Made by a program: the position numbers and the translations under genes
NCBI GenBank assembly: GCA_037178625.1
Contig: CM074130.1
Location: forward strand, 2,604,001 to 2,668,000
DNA: 64,000 bases
Direction: 5' to 3'
Origin: Skeletonema tropicum
Lineage: Eukaryota > Bacillariophyta > Thalassiosirophyceae > Thalassiosirales > Thalassiosiraceae
In this document: in pieces, positions 20,129-31,603 of the stretch
Layout of the letters: each line of letters begins with the position of its first letter
Position numbering within the stretch: the first letter of the stretch is position 1
Notes under the pieces: generated by a model
Seen by the model: only the letters and a program-made list of their open reading frames with translations
Database searches by the model: none
What the model was told of the DNA's origin: nothing

Positions 20129-22564
20129 ATGAAAATCCTGTACACCTCTTGCAGCTGCAATATTATGTGTAGCCTCAAGAGTGGCGGCGTTCTCGCCGCC
20201 TATGCATCAGCATCGTAGGGCTACAGTTTTGTCATCGGCTGTTACAAAAGACACTGATAATCACATTGTCGAGGTACCCACTCTGTCAACTGCAGAGAAA
20301 TCAGATGATAACAATAATGTCCACGTAGAGATAGAGCAAGAGAGAACTGATTCGCAGACATCTCAATGATAAAGAAGATACAATGGAACAATTCGTTAAA
20401 GATATGAGAAGCATTTACAGCGATCTTGAAAATGGTGGAGGATCAATCAAAGTTAGAATGGCCGATGCAGGTGTAAGTTTCACGTATGTCTCTCCATCCC
20501 TCTCTTCGACAACTGAAACAAACAAGCAAGTATTTGGTGAATGGAGAAAGCAAGTGCCTACACTCTATGATTCAACAAATGTAGATTGGAACGATATTCA
20601 TTCAGATATTGTGGAATCTCATCCTAATCCAGGAGCCGAAGCTCCTCCCATGCTTATATATTTACCTGGACTTGACGGGTTAGGGCATCTCAGCAACTTC
20701 TCAATACGATGATTTGGCATCAAACTTTGAATTGTGGCGAATGACAGTGGATAAGAGCACAGCACAGCCTTCATTTTCTCAGTTAGTGAGCACAGTTGTC
20801 AAGTTCGTAAAAGATTCAACCAGGAATGCTGATGCGGACTCTCCACGTGAAGTAATCTTGGTTGGCGAGAGCTTCGGTGGTTGCTAACTTGCGCTGTTGC
20901 CATGGCATTGCAGAAAGTCAAATCGAACAATAAGTTCACTTTGAAGGGCATGACTCTAGTCAACCCAGCAACATCATTCGATGAAACTAATTGGGAACAA
21001 TTCGTTCCTCTTCTCACTTCACTTCGCTACCTGGAATCACAAGAAGACATTGTTGATAGTAGTGGCAACTTCAACTTTGTAAACCAGCTGCCTACTCCGT
21101 ACTCCGTTCTTGGTGGCATGGCTCTTGCAGCGACGGTTCCCGACGGCAAGCAATTTTCCAGTATACTCGAATTTATTCTTGGAACAGCAAGATCGAGTAC
21201 CAATGAACAAATGCTTGCCGCATCAGCTGATGGCTTTCGGCTGTTGGCAGAGTACTTGCCAGCCTCTACTCTTGAAACAAGAGTACTTCAGTGGCTACCG
21301 GTAGGGTCTTCTGTTGTGAACAGTGTCGAGAGGTTGACCAAACTCGATGTACCCTACATTGGTAATAGCTGGCAATGATGATAACATGTTGCCAACGAAA
21401 GAAGAAGCGAACCGGCTTGGAAAACTCCTCCCTGACTGCGTCAAAATGGATGTATCAGATGCAGGGCACTTCGTATTAGATGCACGGGTGAACTTAACTG
21501 AGGTTCTCATCGACTCTCACATTGATCCTCTCGACATTCAGAAGAACAGTCCGCCGTATGATGCAGTAAGAGATTGGAAGCTACCTCCAGATGATGTTGT
21601 GAGAGCTGTAGTCGAGAAGCGTGTGAAACCAACAAGGGAGAGAGCAAGCCCTGTATTCTTCAGCACCGATGCAACTACTGGCCATAGGCGCTTGGGACTA
21701 TCACATGTTCCTACAAACGATCGGCCACTGCTTATTGTTGCAAATCATCAGCTGTTTGGGCAAGATCTAGGAATGATCATATCTCAGCTATTAGAAGACC
21801 GGAACATCGTTGCGCGAGGACTTGCTCATCCAACCGTAGCTGACGGCCTACTTCGCGGGGATCAAGAAGTGCGAACCCAGCGAAGAAGATATGAGTTCGG
21901 GGAGGACGTGCGTTTCGAAGGGGACCTATTTCAGATGTTTGGTGCTGTGAAAGTGAGTCCTAGAAACTTTTTTAGACTTCTTCAAACCAACCAAACTGCA
22001 TTGCTCTTCCCCGGTGGTGTCAAGGAGGCTCTTCATGGCAAAGGCGATGATTATAAACTATTCTGGCCAGAAAAGACTGACTTTGTGAGAATAGCAGCCA
22101 AGTTCAATGCGACTATTGTGCCTTTGAGTGCCATCGGAGCAGCCGACTCGGCCAACATTGTTGCCGATGCCTCAGAGCTAGTGAATTTACCATTTGGAAT
22201 TGGAGAGAATCTTTCCAACTTCAGCAAGTCTACTGTCTCTGCACGGTTTGACGCAAAAGACGAAGACGAGATGTTCATTCCCCCGTTAGCCGTACCCAAA
22301 CCTTTCCCAGCGAGGCACTACTTTTTATTTGGAAGATCGTTTGATACGACTCAGCTCGATCCGAACAACAAGGATGATTGCGAAAGCATGTATTTAGGAG
22401 TAAAAAATGAAGTTCAAGAAGGTATCGATGCACTCTTGAACGCAAGAAAGGACGATCCCTATGCACTAGACGGCGTGAAGAGGTCGGCGTACCAGAGGTT
22501 GTTTGGCAAAGATCCACCCACCTTTCCTCTGAGTTCACTGCCAAAGTCGAACCATAGTCTTTAA
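20129..22564 (+). CDS. Phytyl ester synthase / esterase-acyltransferase (PES/DGAT-like), plastid; frame-broken in this sequence
   Basis: The fragments together form one plant PES-type protein. An alpha/beta-hydrolase half has LIYLPGLDGLG, the nucleophile elbow VGESFGG, TLVNPATSF and LVIAGNDDNMLPT. An LPLAT-like acyltransferase half has LLIVANHQLFGQDLG, AHPTVADG, FQMFGAVKVSPRNF, ALLFPGGVKEALH and KTDFVRIAAKFNATIVPL. These enzymes esterify free phytol and make triacylglycerol in plastids. The frame is broken five times by single bases: extra A at 20132-20135, one shift in 20335-20369, extra G at 20683-20685, missing T at 20881-20882 and extra C at 21352-21354. Correcting the first reveals a signal peptide ending VAAF|SPP, a diatom plastid motif. 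The even spread of breaks at short homopolymers favours sequencing error over pseudogene. Confidence 0.8.
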
Positions 22565-22720
22565 TAATTTTATTTTAAGAGATGAAATAAATGGTCGTAC
22601 ATGTCTAGTGAAACTAAGCAACGTTTTTACAGCGTAGCCTCACAAATGAACGATTATGAAGAATAAGAACCGCACGGTTGCTTAGTGTGGGTATGAAGGT
22701 CGTAACAACTGTACACATCA

Positions 22721-24231
22721 TTAATTCCCCCCTCCTCCATTTCCTCCTGGATTGTAGCCAAGCAATCGAAGAGTCTGATACGCCGCCCTCAAAACGTTAT
22801 CATTATCAGGATGGGTTTCCACCGCTTTCATAACAGCCAAAATCCCCCCACATTCTGCAACAGCAATTTTATACTCCATTCCACCCTGGGCTACGCTCGC
22901 CAGCATATTACACCCACTACGCTGTACGTCTGCTTCCTCCGCTAGTTTTTGCATAGTCTCCACAACGAAGGGCAGTCCACCTGATTGCAGCAATGATTGA
23001 CGATTTAGTTCATTCACACAAAGATTTCGCAACACTTCCAGTGCGGTATGCTGTAGCTTGGCGATTGTGGGGTGGCCTCGCATCGCCTGGAGTATTGTAG
23101 CAACGCCCCCCATCGTGACAAGCATATGACACACCTCAGCATTGAAAGTTTGGTTCCACAACATGGTGCAGCCTCTCTCTTGAATCACTGCATGGCCTGG
23201 AAAGCTGCTGCATTGCTCGGATGACGTGCTCAAAACTTAAGTTGTCATCTTGCATACTCCGCAAAGTTAATTCTAATGCTTTATTATAATCTGGATTGTT
23301 GCTCTGGAGAGAAGCTGAGGAAGGAGTTCGATCGACTACCAAGAGCCTGTTGCGGAGACAAAAATTGCTGATTGTAGGAATGATACGATGCCTGCGAATG
23401 ATACGACGCCTGCGAATGATAAGATTGCTGAGAAAGTTGCGATGCCTGCGAATGATGCGAGGCAACACTGCTATCATCCGCGTATTGCTGTTGCTGCTGA
23501 AACTGATTTGTATGATGAGAAGCATTAGAGTAAACGCTCCCGTCTGCAGTCTGATAACTCTGACTCCGACTCAAGTTGTCCGGATAATGGCGAGAAACGT
23601 GGGACGAAGCATGGGATGCAGTGGAGTACGCACTTGGATTCGAATATACGCTTCCCTCATCAGGATGTTGATTGTGCTGCTGCAATAAGTGTTGGTTCCT
23701 CTGAAATTGCATCTGTTGAACATAATCGGGAGCAAGATCGTTCGCGTTACGTCGTTGCTGGTAAGGCGACTGCCCCCATTGAGCAGGGGTGGAGTGTTGA
23801 GAGTAGGTGCTCTGAGCAGCTGAACTCTGCTGACTGGAAACTGTGCACACTGAACCGCCCGAACTGATCTGCGGCTCTCGCCTATTGGAGTTGGGGAGTG
23901 GGTGGCAAAATAAACAGCGCCCCCGATGGACCTCTCCCGGCACCGATAGGGGAACCTTCACCACTTGCCTAGATGCATCCAACTGGACTTCATGAGTTTG
24001 TGCACCGCAATCGGCGCACTGTCCACTTCTTTCACGGTCCACGCGAACTTGGACGGCAGAAGTAGCCTCGTCGACATTTACATTGGCGTCACCAAATGTG
24101 TTGAGGATGCTATCGGTGCTGCTATTGAACACCTGTCCTGTCGTCGCACCGTCAGCGCCCGGAAGATTGCCCCAATCATTAAAATCTTCCAGGCCCAAGT
24201 CGTCATCGAGGTCGAAGTTATCGAGATCCAT
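22721..24231 (-). CDS. ARM-repeat protein with N-terminal zinc-binding motif; frame-broken in this sequence
   Basis: The 5' frame (from ATG 24231) encodes an acidic start (DLDNFDLDDDLGLEDF) and a possible zinc site, CADC followed ~40 residues later by CLFC. A long Gln/Ser/His/Tyr-rich low-complexity region follows, with repeated SQASYHSQ and GSVYSN units. The 3' frame encodes armadillo-type repeats (VIQERGCTMLWN, LQHTALEVLRNLCVNE, VQRSGCNMLASVAQGG, VLRAAYQTLRLLGY). Two single-base shifts, near 23295-23310 and 23201-23206, separate three frames. Reading through them gives a continuous ARM start NKALELTLRSMQDD..VIRAMQQFPGHAV. Such ARM proteins are scaffolds, and the partner cannot be told from the sequence. 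The junction-free alternative, three separate genes, would leave half-repeats. Confidence 0.65.
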
Positions 24232-24939
24232 TGTCTCTTTTTATGACTGTGGTGGTAGAGATTGGAGATTGAGGAAGAGGGGCCACTGGCACATACTTGG
24301 CCACACTACACTCAATGTACTTACATGTATCTCATGCAACTGTGAAGTTTTGAATTTGGGTTCGTGATAGATCGGCCAACGAGACTTCGACGAGCTGGGC
24401 GCATTTCGATGTTCCGCTTTCTTTCTTTCCACCCACTTTCCGCCAAATTTAGCTTGGAATCAATACAATGAAGAATTCTTTCGACGAACTAAAGAGGCCT
24501 TTGAGTCACTACTCACTACTCCTACTGATTACGATGTCTCGCATGGCTGCCGGGCCGACAGACCGCGGCACCCAGGCACGACCCCACCATGTGTGACACA
24601 TGCTGCCGGCCGTGATGAGCCCTAAAAGTATGTATCTCGCTCCTCCTCCCTCGCCTCCTCGCCATGCGCCACGGCCACTGTCACAGCAGCCTCCTTGCTT
24701 GCAACTTCTTGCGTTAGTTGGCAACAGGTTGCAACTTGCAACTTGCAACTTGCCATCAATCAAATCAACACCACCCAAGCTCAAGAGATAGAGATCACCA
24801 TCACTCGAGATCACCATCACTCGAGATCACCATCACTCTAGTAGAGGTACAAAGTCGTATGGATTAGCGAGTTAATTAGCTCACTTACAAGCCCTCTCCT
24901 AGAGTGTCACGCACCAAGCCACCGCGTTGAACACGAGAG
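24232..24939. other. Intergenic region with short tandem repeats
   Basis: This 708-bp gap separates divergent genes. It contains three tandem copies of a 16-bp unit GAGATCACCATCACTC (24791-24838) and, upstream, about three copies of the 8-bp unit TTGCAACT near 24729-24753. No gene is supported. Confidence 0.6.
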
Positions 24940-26754
24940 ATGTTTACCAAGATGATCCTCAACCAGTGTAAAAGTAAAGTTGGCATACTTGCTTCACAGA
25001 ATGGGCTCCGGATGCATGTGTTTTTCAGTTCCTGTCAACAAAGAAGAACCATCAGTAGCAACGCAAATGCAGACCTCATCGTGTCAATACTTGGGCCACC
25101 AAACGCAGGTAAATCCACTTTATTCAACCGGCTCATGTGCAAAGAATCAAACAAAGCATATAGACTAGGCAGCGACAAAAAGAAAACACGGTCCAACGCA
25201 CGGATAGGATATCGAAGCCCCTCGAAACGATCGGGAGGCGCAATTGTCACTCCAGTTGCAGGAACAACCCGAGATAGAAGAGAGTGCATCGGACGTGTTG
25301 GTGGGACGACTTTCCGTTTGGTTGACACGGCTGGTGTTGATGGGGAGAAGATTGATCATGCATTTGGGAAGCAGGGGAAACAATCATTGGATGGTGCGAT
25401 GATTCGTCAAACTATGGAAGCTGCCAAGCAATCAGATTTGGTGCTTTTGATGTTTGATGCAAGGTTGGGGGTAACTTCAGACCTGGCTGAAACAGTTCGA
25501 TGGCTACGTAAATTGAGCCATGTAGGAGATCAACAGCAGCACCGTGAAATTGTAATTCTTGCGAATAAATTGGAAGGTGATCGATGGGCGTCCATGGATA
25601 GTAATGTGTTGGACAATCTTGCCGAGGTAGCACGTGCGGGCTTTGGAGAAGCAATTCCAATATCGGCTGAACACGGCGAAGGAATGGTGGATGTTGCAGA
25701 AATCATTGACAGATATACAATGGAGAAACGACGAAGGCTTGGGCTTTCATTGACTGATGAAGAGAACCACAATAAAAAGAATGCTGGTGACGATAAAGAA
25801 AAACCACTGCAACTTGCAATTTTAGGGAGACAAAACGTTGGGAAATCCACGTTGGTGAACTCTCTTCTTGGGGAAGAACGTGTCATTGCGGGAGATAAAC
25901 CTGGTCTCACCAGAGATTCCATTAAAGTACCCTGGCTGTGGAAAGATAGACCAGTGCAAATTGTAGATACCGCAGGGATTCGACGGGGTGTCAAACGCGA
26001 GAGGTCAGACGAGATTGAAGATTTGGCCGTTTTAGATGCAATGAGAGCGATGAAATTGGCAGATGTTGCAGTCCTCGTGTTGGATGCCCAAGCTTTATAC
26101 ATTCAACGTCAAGAGTTGGCAATCGCTGACTCTGTCGTCCGAGAAGGACGAGCTCTAGTTGTCGCGGCAAATAAAATGGACCTAGTTGTGGATGAGTCAT
26201 ACTCGAAAAACGACTTCGCAAGAGCTGTGCAGGAGCAGATTGAGATACGATTCCCGATGCTTCGAAAGACACCTGTTGTAGCAATGAGCTCGTTATTTGG
26301 ACACAATGTGAAAAAGTTAATGCCTACTGTGTTTGAAGCGAGAGATCGCTGGGCCCGAGTAATGCCTACCGGGGTGCTCAACCGGTGGCTGCATGATGTA
26401 ATGGAAGAGCATTCACCGCCGTCACAGGCAGGAAGAGCAACAAAGATCAAGTATATCATACAAACAAAAGGACGTCCACCTACCTTCTTACTATTCTGTA
26501 ACGTGAGTGAGCTGCCTGTGAATTATCTTCGTTATCTCACAAGACACTTTCAAGATTCCTTCAACATGTTTGGTATGGAGGTTCGACTGGTTGTAAAGAA
26601 GAGCGACAAGAATCCGTATGGCAACAAATCGAATAAGAAGGCATTTGTAGGAATTGGTGGATGGAAAGGTAGGCAGAAAAGAATGATTGCACAATTGAAG
26701 AAAACAGGGATGCCAATGAAAAAGGGCAAGAGAGGAAGGAGAAGTAAATCATAG
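24940..26754 (+). CDS. DER: Organellar Der/EngA double-GTPase (ribosome assembly)
   Basis: This is a single-exon gene of 604 aa with two tandem Era-like GTPase domains. The first has G1 GPPNAGKS (residues 52-59), TPVAGTTRD and DTAGVDG. The second has G1 GRQNVGKS (about 296-303), DKPGLTRDS, DTAGIRRG and the NKMD G4 motif. A C-terminal KH-like region ends TKGRPPTFLLFCN..YLRYLTRHFQDSF and a basic tail KKGKRGRRSKS. The two-GTPase plus KH layout is unique to Der/EngA, which matures the large subunit of bacterial-type ribosomes. The first ~45 residues (CKSKVGILASQ..SSCQQRRTISS) look like a mitochondrial or plastid presequence. No A-x-A-F plastid motif is seen, so the mitochondrion is favoured. The insertion of ~30 residues between G1 and G2 of domain 1 is unusual. 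Confidence 0.9.
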   Translation: MFTKMILNQCKSKVGILASQNGLRMHVFFSSCQQRRTISSNANADLIVSILGPPNAGKSTLFNRLMCKESNKAYRLGSDKKKTRSNARIGYRSPSKRSGGAIVTPVAGTTRDRRECIGRVGGTTFRLVDTAGVDGEKIDHAFGKQGKQSLDGAMIRQTMEAAKQSDLVLLMFDARLGVTSDLAETVRWLRKLSHVGDQQQHREIVILANKLEGDRWASMDSNVLDNLAEVARAGFGEAIPISAEHGEGMVDVAEIIDRYTMEKRRRLGLSLTDEENHNKKNAGDDKEKPLQLAILGRQNVGKSTLVNSLLGEERVIAGDKPGLTRDSIKVPWLWKDRPVQIVDTAGIRRGVKRERSDEIEDLAVLDAMRAMKLADVAVLVLDAQALYIQRQELAIADSVVREGRALVVAANKMDLVVDESYSKNDFARAVQEQIEIRFPMLRKTPVVAMSSLFGHNVKKLMPTVFEARDRWARVMPTGVLNRWLHDVMEEHSPPSQAGRATKIKYIIQTKGRPPTFLLFCNVSELPVNYLRYLTRHFQDSFNMFGMEVRLVVKKSDKNPYGNKSNKKAFVGIGGWKGRQKRMIAQLKKTGMPMKKGKRGRRSKS

Positions 26755-26885
26755 CTTGTATTTTTAATGTCGGTCTTTAATTGTCTATCTAAAAACCGTG
26801 TCTAATCAACTTGCGCACGCCCCTTGCTGCAAAGTTTCTCTATAATATAATAACCCCAGCTCTATTCTTGTGCCAACGCATATAC

Positions 26886-28677
26886 TTACACAGCGGCAAA
26901 GTTGTAAGTTGCAAATGGTTGAGAACCATGACCATTGGCAGGGCACTCTTCTTCAAAAGACTCATCGAGTTGTTTCTGAGGAATACCGAAAGCGTAGGTG
27001 TCACCATTGAGAGCAGGTGCGAGATTCTCATCCTCTGCTCCGTCTTCACATCCAAAGTAAGTCTCAATAATGTGAACTGCCTTTTTGTAGACAGCATCGC
27101 TCTGGTGCTCTTGAAGTAACTCGAGCTTTTCCAAACCATCGCATTCATCTACAAAGCTACAGTAGTCCTTACCCAACTCTTGACCGACACGAAGGATACT
27201 ATCCAATGCATCGAGGGCAACCAACAACATCTTTGTATCATTGATATCAAGAACGCTGCACATTGCATCAATTGCACCACACTCAACTACAGATTGAACG
27301 TGGAACTTGTTCCCGCCGGTCGCAACATTTGATACGACCCAAATAGCTTCCTTCCGCACCTCCCACGTAGCATGCTCAGCCATCTCAGCGAACACGAGCC
27401 ATGCAACCATACTTTCCTAGAACACTACCGATTTGCTGCTCTGTTCCAGCAGCGATGTTGCTGAGGACCCAGCATGCCTCCTTTTTGATCCCTCTCCTTT
27501 CATGATTCAAGAGGAATCGCATCTTGTGCAACAAGTTTTCATCAATCATTGCTTGGGTTTGCTTGTCGCTACCAGGTGACGATGTTACCGACAGTTCTAA
27601 GTGCTGCGGTCAACATCTTTGATTCTTCGCCAAGAAGTTCGACGAGCAATGGTGCAACGTTGCTTTGTAGTACAGCATCAATGTGTTCTTCGCCACCGTC
27701 ACTAATGTAGGAGAGAGCCCACAAAGCGTCAACCCTAGCGTCTTCGTTATCGCCTCTCAAGACATCAGCAATAGCTGGAATGGCAGATTCAACTTGGCCA
27801 ATCGCAGGCTGGGGTTTTCCACGGCAAAAGTTTGACAGTGCCCATACACAGTTGGAGAACAAGAGATTTAGAGGCTGGTTCAGTAATGTTGAGGACGAGT
27901 GGTTGCATAGCATTCGAGGCAAGGACCACATCTCTAAGCGCAGTACAGTCTCCTGCAATGTTTCCAAGACACCAGGCACTCTGCTCTCGGACATCTGGGA
28001 CTTGCAGAAGTGAGAAGCTGAACGAGAGGTGGAATACCACCAGCATCGGCGACGACAGCTGTTTTGTCAGTACTAGCAATGTTTGTGAGAGCCCATGCTG
28101 CTTCAAACTGAACAAGAGGCATATCCATAAGAGATAGCATATTGATAAGGAAAGGAAGAGCTCCGCTGTCTAAAACTTCGTTGACTGGAGGGTTGTTCTC
28201 AACCGACATGATTTTGCGGAAAGCTTGTGCGATTGCCTTCAGCTTATCACCGTCCATGACGCCGAGATTGCTGGATTTCATGCAGCTGCTGCATCAGAGA
28301 AGGGATATCGTCTGTAGTGTACACTTTGTCTCTCTTTGACTCGCCGTGAACGACAGGAGCAGAAAACGATGAAGTATCATGTGCCATCATCGGCGTTGGA
28401 GCCGGAGCCACGACCCTTGCTCTGCGCTTGGCAATACCCTCATCTTTCTTACTCTTACGGAGAGAGATAGTTGTTTCAGTACGGCGCCGACGGCTTTCAT
28501 CAGCATCGATTCCTTTCTTGAACTGCGATCTACGGTCGTCTGAAGACAAAATAATGAGCGAGGAGGAGGCATCGAGGATACATGTGAGCGACATTAGAAT
28601 GAATGGACCGAAAGAGATAGTTTAGAGTCAAAGTACGCTACAGCAACTAATGAACGCTTACCTCTATTGATAATCAT
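26886..28677 (-). CDS. Importin subunit alpha; frame-broken in this sequence
   Basis: Exon 1 is only 16 nt (28662-28677, encoding MIINR plus one base). A 122-nt intron (28540-28661; GTAAGC, CTTCAG) leads into the importin-beta-binding domain DDRRSQFKKGIDADESRRRR..SLRKSKK. Classical ARM repeats follow (FEAAWALTNIAS, QSAWCLGNIAGD, CVWALSNFCRGKP, VDALWALSYISDG, RTVGNIVTG, EACWVLSNIAAG, KEAIWVVSNVATGG) and an acidic C-terminus. The W..N pairs that bind nuclear localisation signals are intact. Five single-base breaks divide the frame: near 28276-28278 (extra A), 27997-27999 (extra C), 27860-27870, 27571-27576 and 27388-27396. Because this is normally an essential gene with all functional residues conserved, sequencing indels are more likely than decay. 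The protein carries NLS cargo into the nucleus with importin beta. Confidence 0.88.
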
Positions 28678-29196
28678 CGTTGATGTTGAGTGATCAATGG
28701 TTGGTGATGCTATTAAAAGTTGTTGACGATGTCGGTAAAGTTTGTTGTTGCAAATTATGATTCTCTCAGCTTATGCCACATGGTTGCACATGACCAAATC
28801 GGCGAGGCGCGAAAGGCGAAAGGCGAGTGCGATTGACACGTCGGTGATTCTGTCGATTTTCTGATGTTTTACTGGTACATTTTTATACCTGCACACTTAT
28901 TTGTAATTTTCAACATTCGACATGTATGTACCTCAAGATACTCGGAAAAAGATCTTCATTTTCTCCCCCACCTTCCCCCACCACCGCACCCACCCACCGA
29001 CCGTCGACCATCTGCGATCTCGAATCTCGAATTCGGCTTGTGGCATACATGTGCTTTGCATGCTCCTACTTGTGTCGAACCCTTGCTCATTGCTGCTACC
29101 TCTTATCTTCCGCACTTTATATACTCTTGCTTCTCTAGAAAGATAATCTAACTGAGAGAGAGAGAGGAAGGGAGAGATAGAAATAGTATTATTATT
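28678..29196. other. Intergenic region between divergent genes
   Basis: This 519-bp gap lies between importin alpha and the lumenal helical protein gene. It contains a CT-rich/CCCACC patch (about 28962-29005) and a GA-rich run (29152-29175). No gene is supported. Confidence 0.4.
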
Positions 29197-30059
29197 ATGG
29201 CACTGTTCACTTCCCTCTTAGTATTGGACTCTTTTGGTCGCTGAGTCAGATGCATTTTTCATGACAACGCGCTCAAGAATCCAAGCGACATCTATTCATC
29301 GGCTTACTTTATCAGGTAGCGGCGATAACGAACCGGTTTTTGATAACTTCAGTCATGAGGACTTCCGGTGGCAGTTTGCAATCGAAAGATGTTCACTGTA
29401 ACAAAGTAAACGACAATTCCAGACGAAGATTATTGATCTGTACATCATTATTAATGCCTATGACACAACTCAATGACAACGACGCCAACGCAGCATGTCT
29501 TCCAGGTGATATCAGAGAAGACTGTATTGGAGTATACAAATTGCCAATGGATGATGCAGCAGCAAGCTACGTTGAAACACCAGAAAAGTTAAAAAAGTAC
29601 GCACCAGACTTAAAATGGGTCGAACCAATTCAGTATCCATCAAACTATCAAAACGCAATCAACCAGCTCAAAGAGCAGCGACAAAACTTTGATGTAGCAC
29701 AAGAGAATATAGCCAAAGGTGATATAAAGCAAGCCGGCTTGATTTTACTTGATGTAGTACCAAAAGTTACTGCGGCAGGTAGATTTATTGCGAGATCGTA
29801 TAGCATTGCAGCAAACAATGAAAGAAACAAAGCCAGTGACAGTGAGGAAGCAAAGGCACTCGACATGAAATCCTACAGAATCGAATACGCTCTGAATGAA
29901 TGTTTGGGATATCTCGGAGAGTCTGATGTGCTGATTGGCCAAGGTCTAAGAGGAGAACTTGGAGTGTCGGCCCCAGCGCAATTAGCAATTTTGGAACAGC
30001 TTCGTGACGCTAGAACACAATTTGATGAACTTTTGCGTGTAGTTCCAGAGAAGTTTTGA
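29197..30059 (+). CDS. Thylakoid lumen helical-bundle protein, possibly PsbQ-like; two frame breaks
   Basis: The C-terminal 200 residues are continuous: a twin-arginine signal SRRRLLICTSLLM..DANA|A, then a mature helical protein with ENIAKGDIKQAGL, AAGRFIARSYSIAANN, YALNECLGYLGESDVL and LEQLRDARTQFDELL. Upstream, two single-base corrections (one G at 29226-29227, one T in the run 29337-29341) extend the frame to ATG 29197. They also reveal a signal peptide MALFTSLLVL..ESDAF|F with a diatom plastid motif. Signal, transit and Tat peptides in this order place the protein in the thylakoid lumen. A four-helix pattern of this size resembles the PsbQ/PsbQ' fold of photosystem II extrinsic subunits, but I see no decisive motif, so the family is an inference. 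The conservative start is ATG 29355. Confidence 0.65.
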
Positions 30060-30130
30060 TATTGTTCATAGTATCTACTTTTAGCTTTACACTTAAATAC
30101 AACATTATTGTTGACAATTCTATCTTGATC

Positions 30131-31462
30131 CTAATTTTGTCCATCGTTAGTCTTGGACTCTTCTGACTTAGTTTCAGTCTGGAAATAATTGCAATCCACA
30201 ATATACCTAAGCAACTGCAATGTCAAACGGCGTTCTCTCTCTTTATCCCGCTGAAGCAGTTTATGCAAAAGGCTTGTATTGGTAATAGTCTTTCCTCCAC
30301 TGTTGTTGTATCGACTTCCATGACTGGGATTTGCGAGCCCCAACATTTGAAGTTCATGCTCGTAATCGTTTCTTGCTTTGTCTCTATCGCTTTGAGCTTG
30401 TCGCTTCCTTTTACGTTGATCATTTGCGGTTGCTGAAGGAGCCTGATCTGAATGTAAAAACTTGCACGAGTCTCCATGATGACATTTTCCACGTTGGTAA
30501 TACTTGCAGATTCTCTTTGGCCGCGACTGTATGGATTTATCAGTGTCCTCTGCCTCTGATGGCTTTTCAGATGTTGCTTTTGCAGCTGCAGGTGTTTCTA
30601 CTTTTGCATGATCAACGCTTTTATCTTTCTTCGGGGTTGATTCATCATCACTAATCGATGATGATGATCCATATCCAGCTAACAGATTTGATAAAGGAGC
30701 TGCAGTTTCTTCTGCTTCCTTGCGCTGCTTTTTAGGGTTGTTGCTTTCGTCCTCGCCTTCTCTATTTCTCTTTGTCTCAGTTTCATGCTGCTTACATCCA
30801 CTGTTGCTATTATTGTTACCCTTTTGACGAGGAAAGTTTTTCTTACGCTCCGCTATCCACTTTTGAATGTCATCAGGATGATTACCGACACAAATCTTAA
30901 ACTTTTGTGGGCGAAGTCCTGGACCACTGATTGTGATTGTTTTCAGACCTTGACCGGAGTACTTCTGCGCCATCTTGGGGTTCACTTTTTTGGGTTTATC
31001 GCCTTGTGTGTCTCTATTTGGAGATGGAATAGCAGATTTAGTGCTGGCAGACACCACTCCATTATCTATGTCTATGTTGTTGCTGGTAGGAGGTGGATTT
31101 CTTGGAGGAGGAGGAGGAGGTGGTGGCGGAACAGATGATGCATAATTCGGATAAGCATAATGTTGATTCTGCTGAGTGTAGTGATAGCCACTATGCATTG
31201 GCTGCTGAACCTGCTGGTGCTGCGTGTTGTTGTAAGTATATCCAGGATATTGTTGATACATTTGATATGATGCGGGGTTCTGCGAATGATGTATCGGCTG
31301 CTGTTGATATTGACTGCCGGCATGATAATATGGCGATGCTTGCAGAGGAGGTGGGCAAAGAGATCCCACATCATTCTTCTGCTGAATAGATGACGAAGCA
31401 GTCACAGCAGAAAAATGCCGTTGCGGTGGTGGTGGAGGTGGCGGTGGACCTGACATTTTCAA
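30131..31462 (-). CDS. NUFIP1-like protein with CCCH zinc finger
   Basis: This is a single-exon gene of 443 aa. The N-terminal ~125 residues are Pro/Gln/Tyr-rich with two poly-Pro runs. A NUFIP1-type core follows at about 180-213, where HPDDIQKWIAERKKNFP is diagnostic of the NUFIP/Rsa1 conserved motif that binds SNU13/15.5K during box C/D snoRNP assembly. A CCCH zinc finger, CKYYQRGKCHHGDSCKFLH, lies near residue 325, and the C-terminus is basic and helical (LLHKLLQRDKERERRLTLQLLRYI). Human NUFIP1 also combines zinc finger and NUFIP motif, in the reverse order. The likely role is nuclear box C/D snoRNP biogenesis. Confidence 0.8.
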   Translation of the reverse strand: MKMSGPPPPPPPPQRHFSAVTASSSIQQKNDVGSLCPPPLQASPYYHAGSQYQQQPIHHSQNPASYQMYQQYPGYTYNNTQHQQVQQPMHSGYHYTQQNQHYAYPNYASSVPPPPPPPPPRNPPPTSNNIDIDNGVVSASTKSAIPSPNRDTQGDKPKKVNPKMAQKYSGQGLKTITISGPGLRPQKFKICVGNHPDDIQKWIAERKKNFPRQKGNNNSNSGCKQHETETKRNREGEDESNNPKKQRKEAEETAAPLSNLLAGYGSSSSISDDESTPKKDKSVDHAKVETPAAAKATSEKPSEAEDTDKSIQSRPKRICKYYQRGKCHHGDSCKFLHSDQAPSATANDQRKRKRQAQSDRDKARNDYEHELQMLGLANPSHGSRYNNSGGKTITNTSLLHKLLQRDKERERRLTLQLLRYIVDCNYFQTETKSEESKTNDGQN

Positions 31463-31603
31463 GAAGTGGATTAGGATATCTTCTTTTCTGTCATGATTGA
31501 TGTGTCTTTTTCGAGTGGTGGGAAGTGGTGGCTTGTTTTTTGTGTGTCGTGTTAATTTTGCTATGATTCATTAAGGTACACTTTTTAGGCGAGTGATACA
31601 AGC

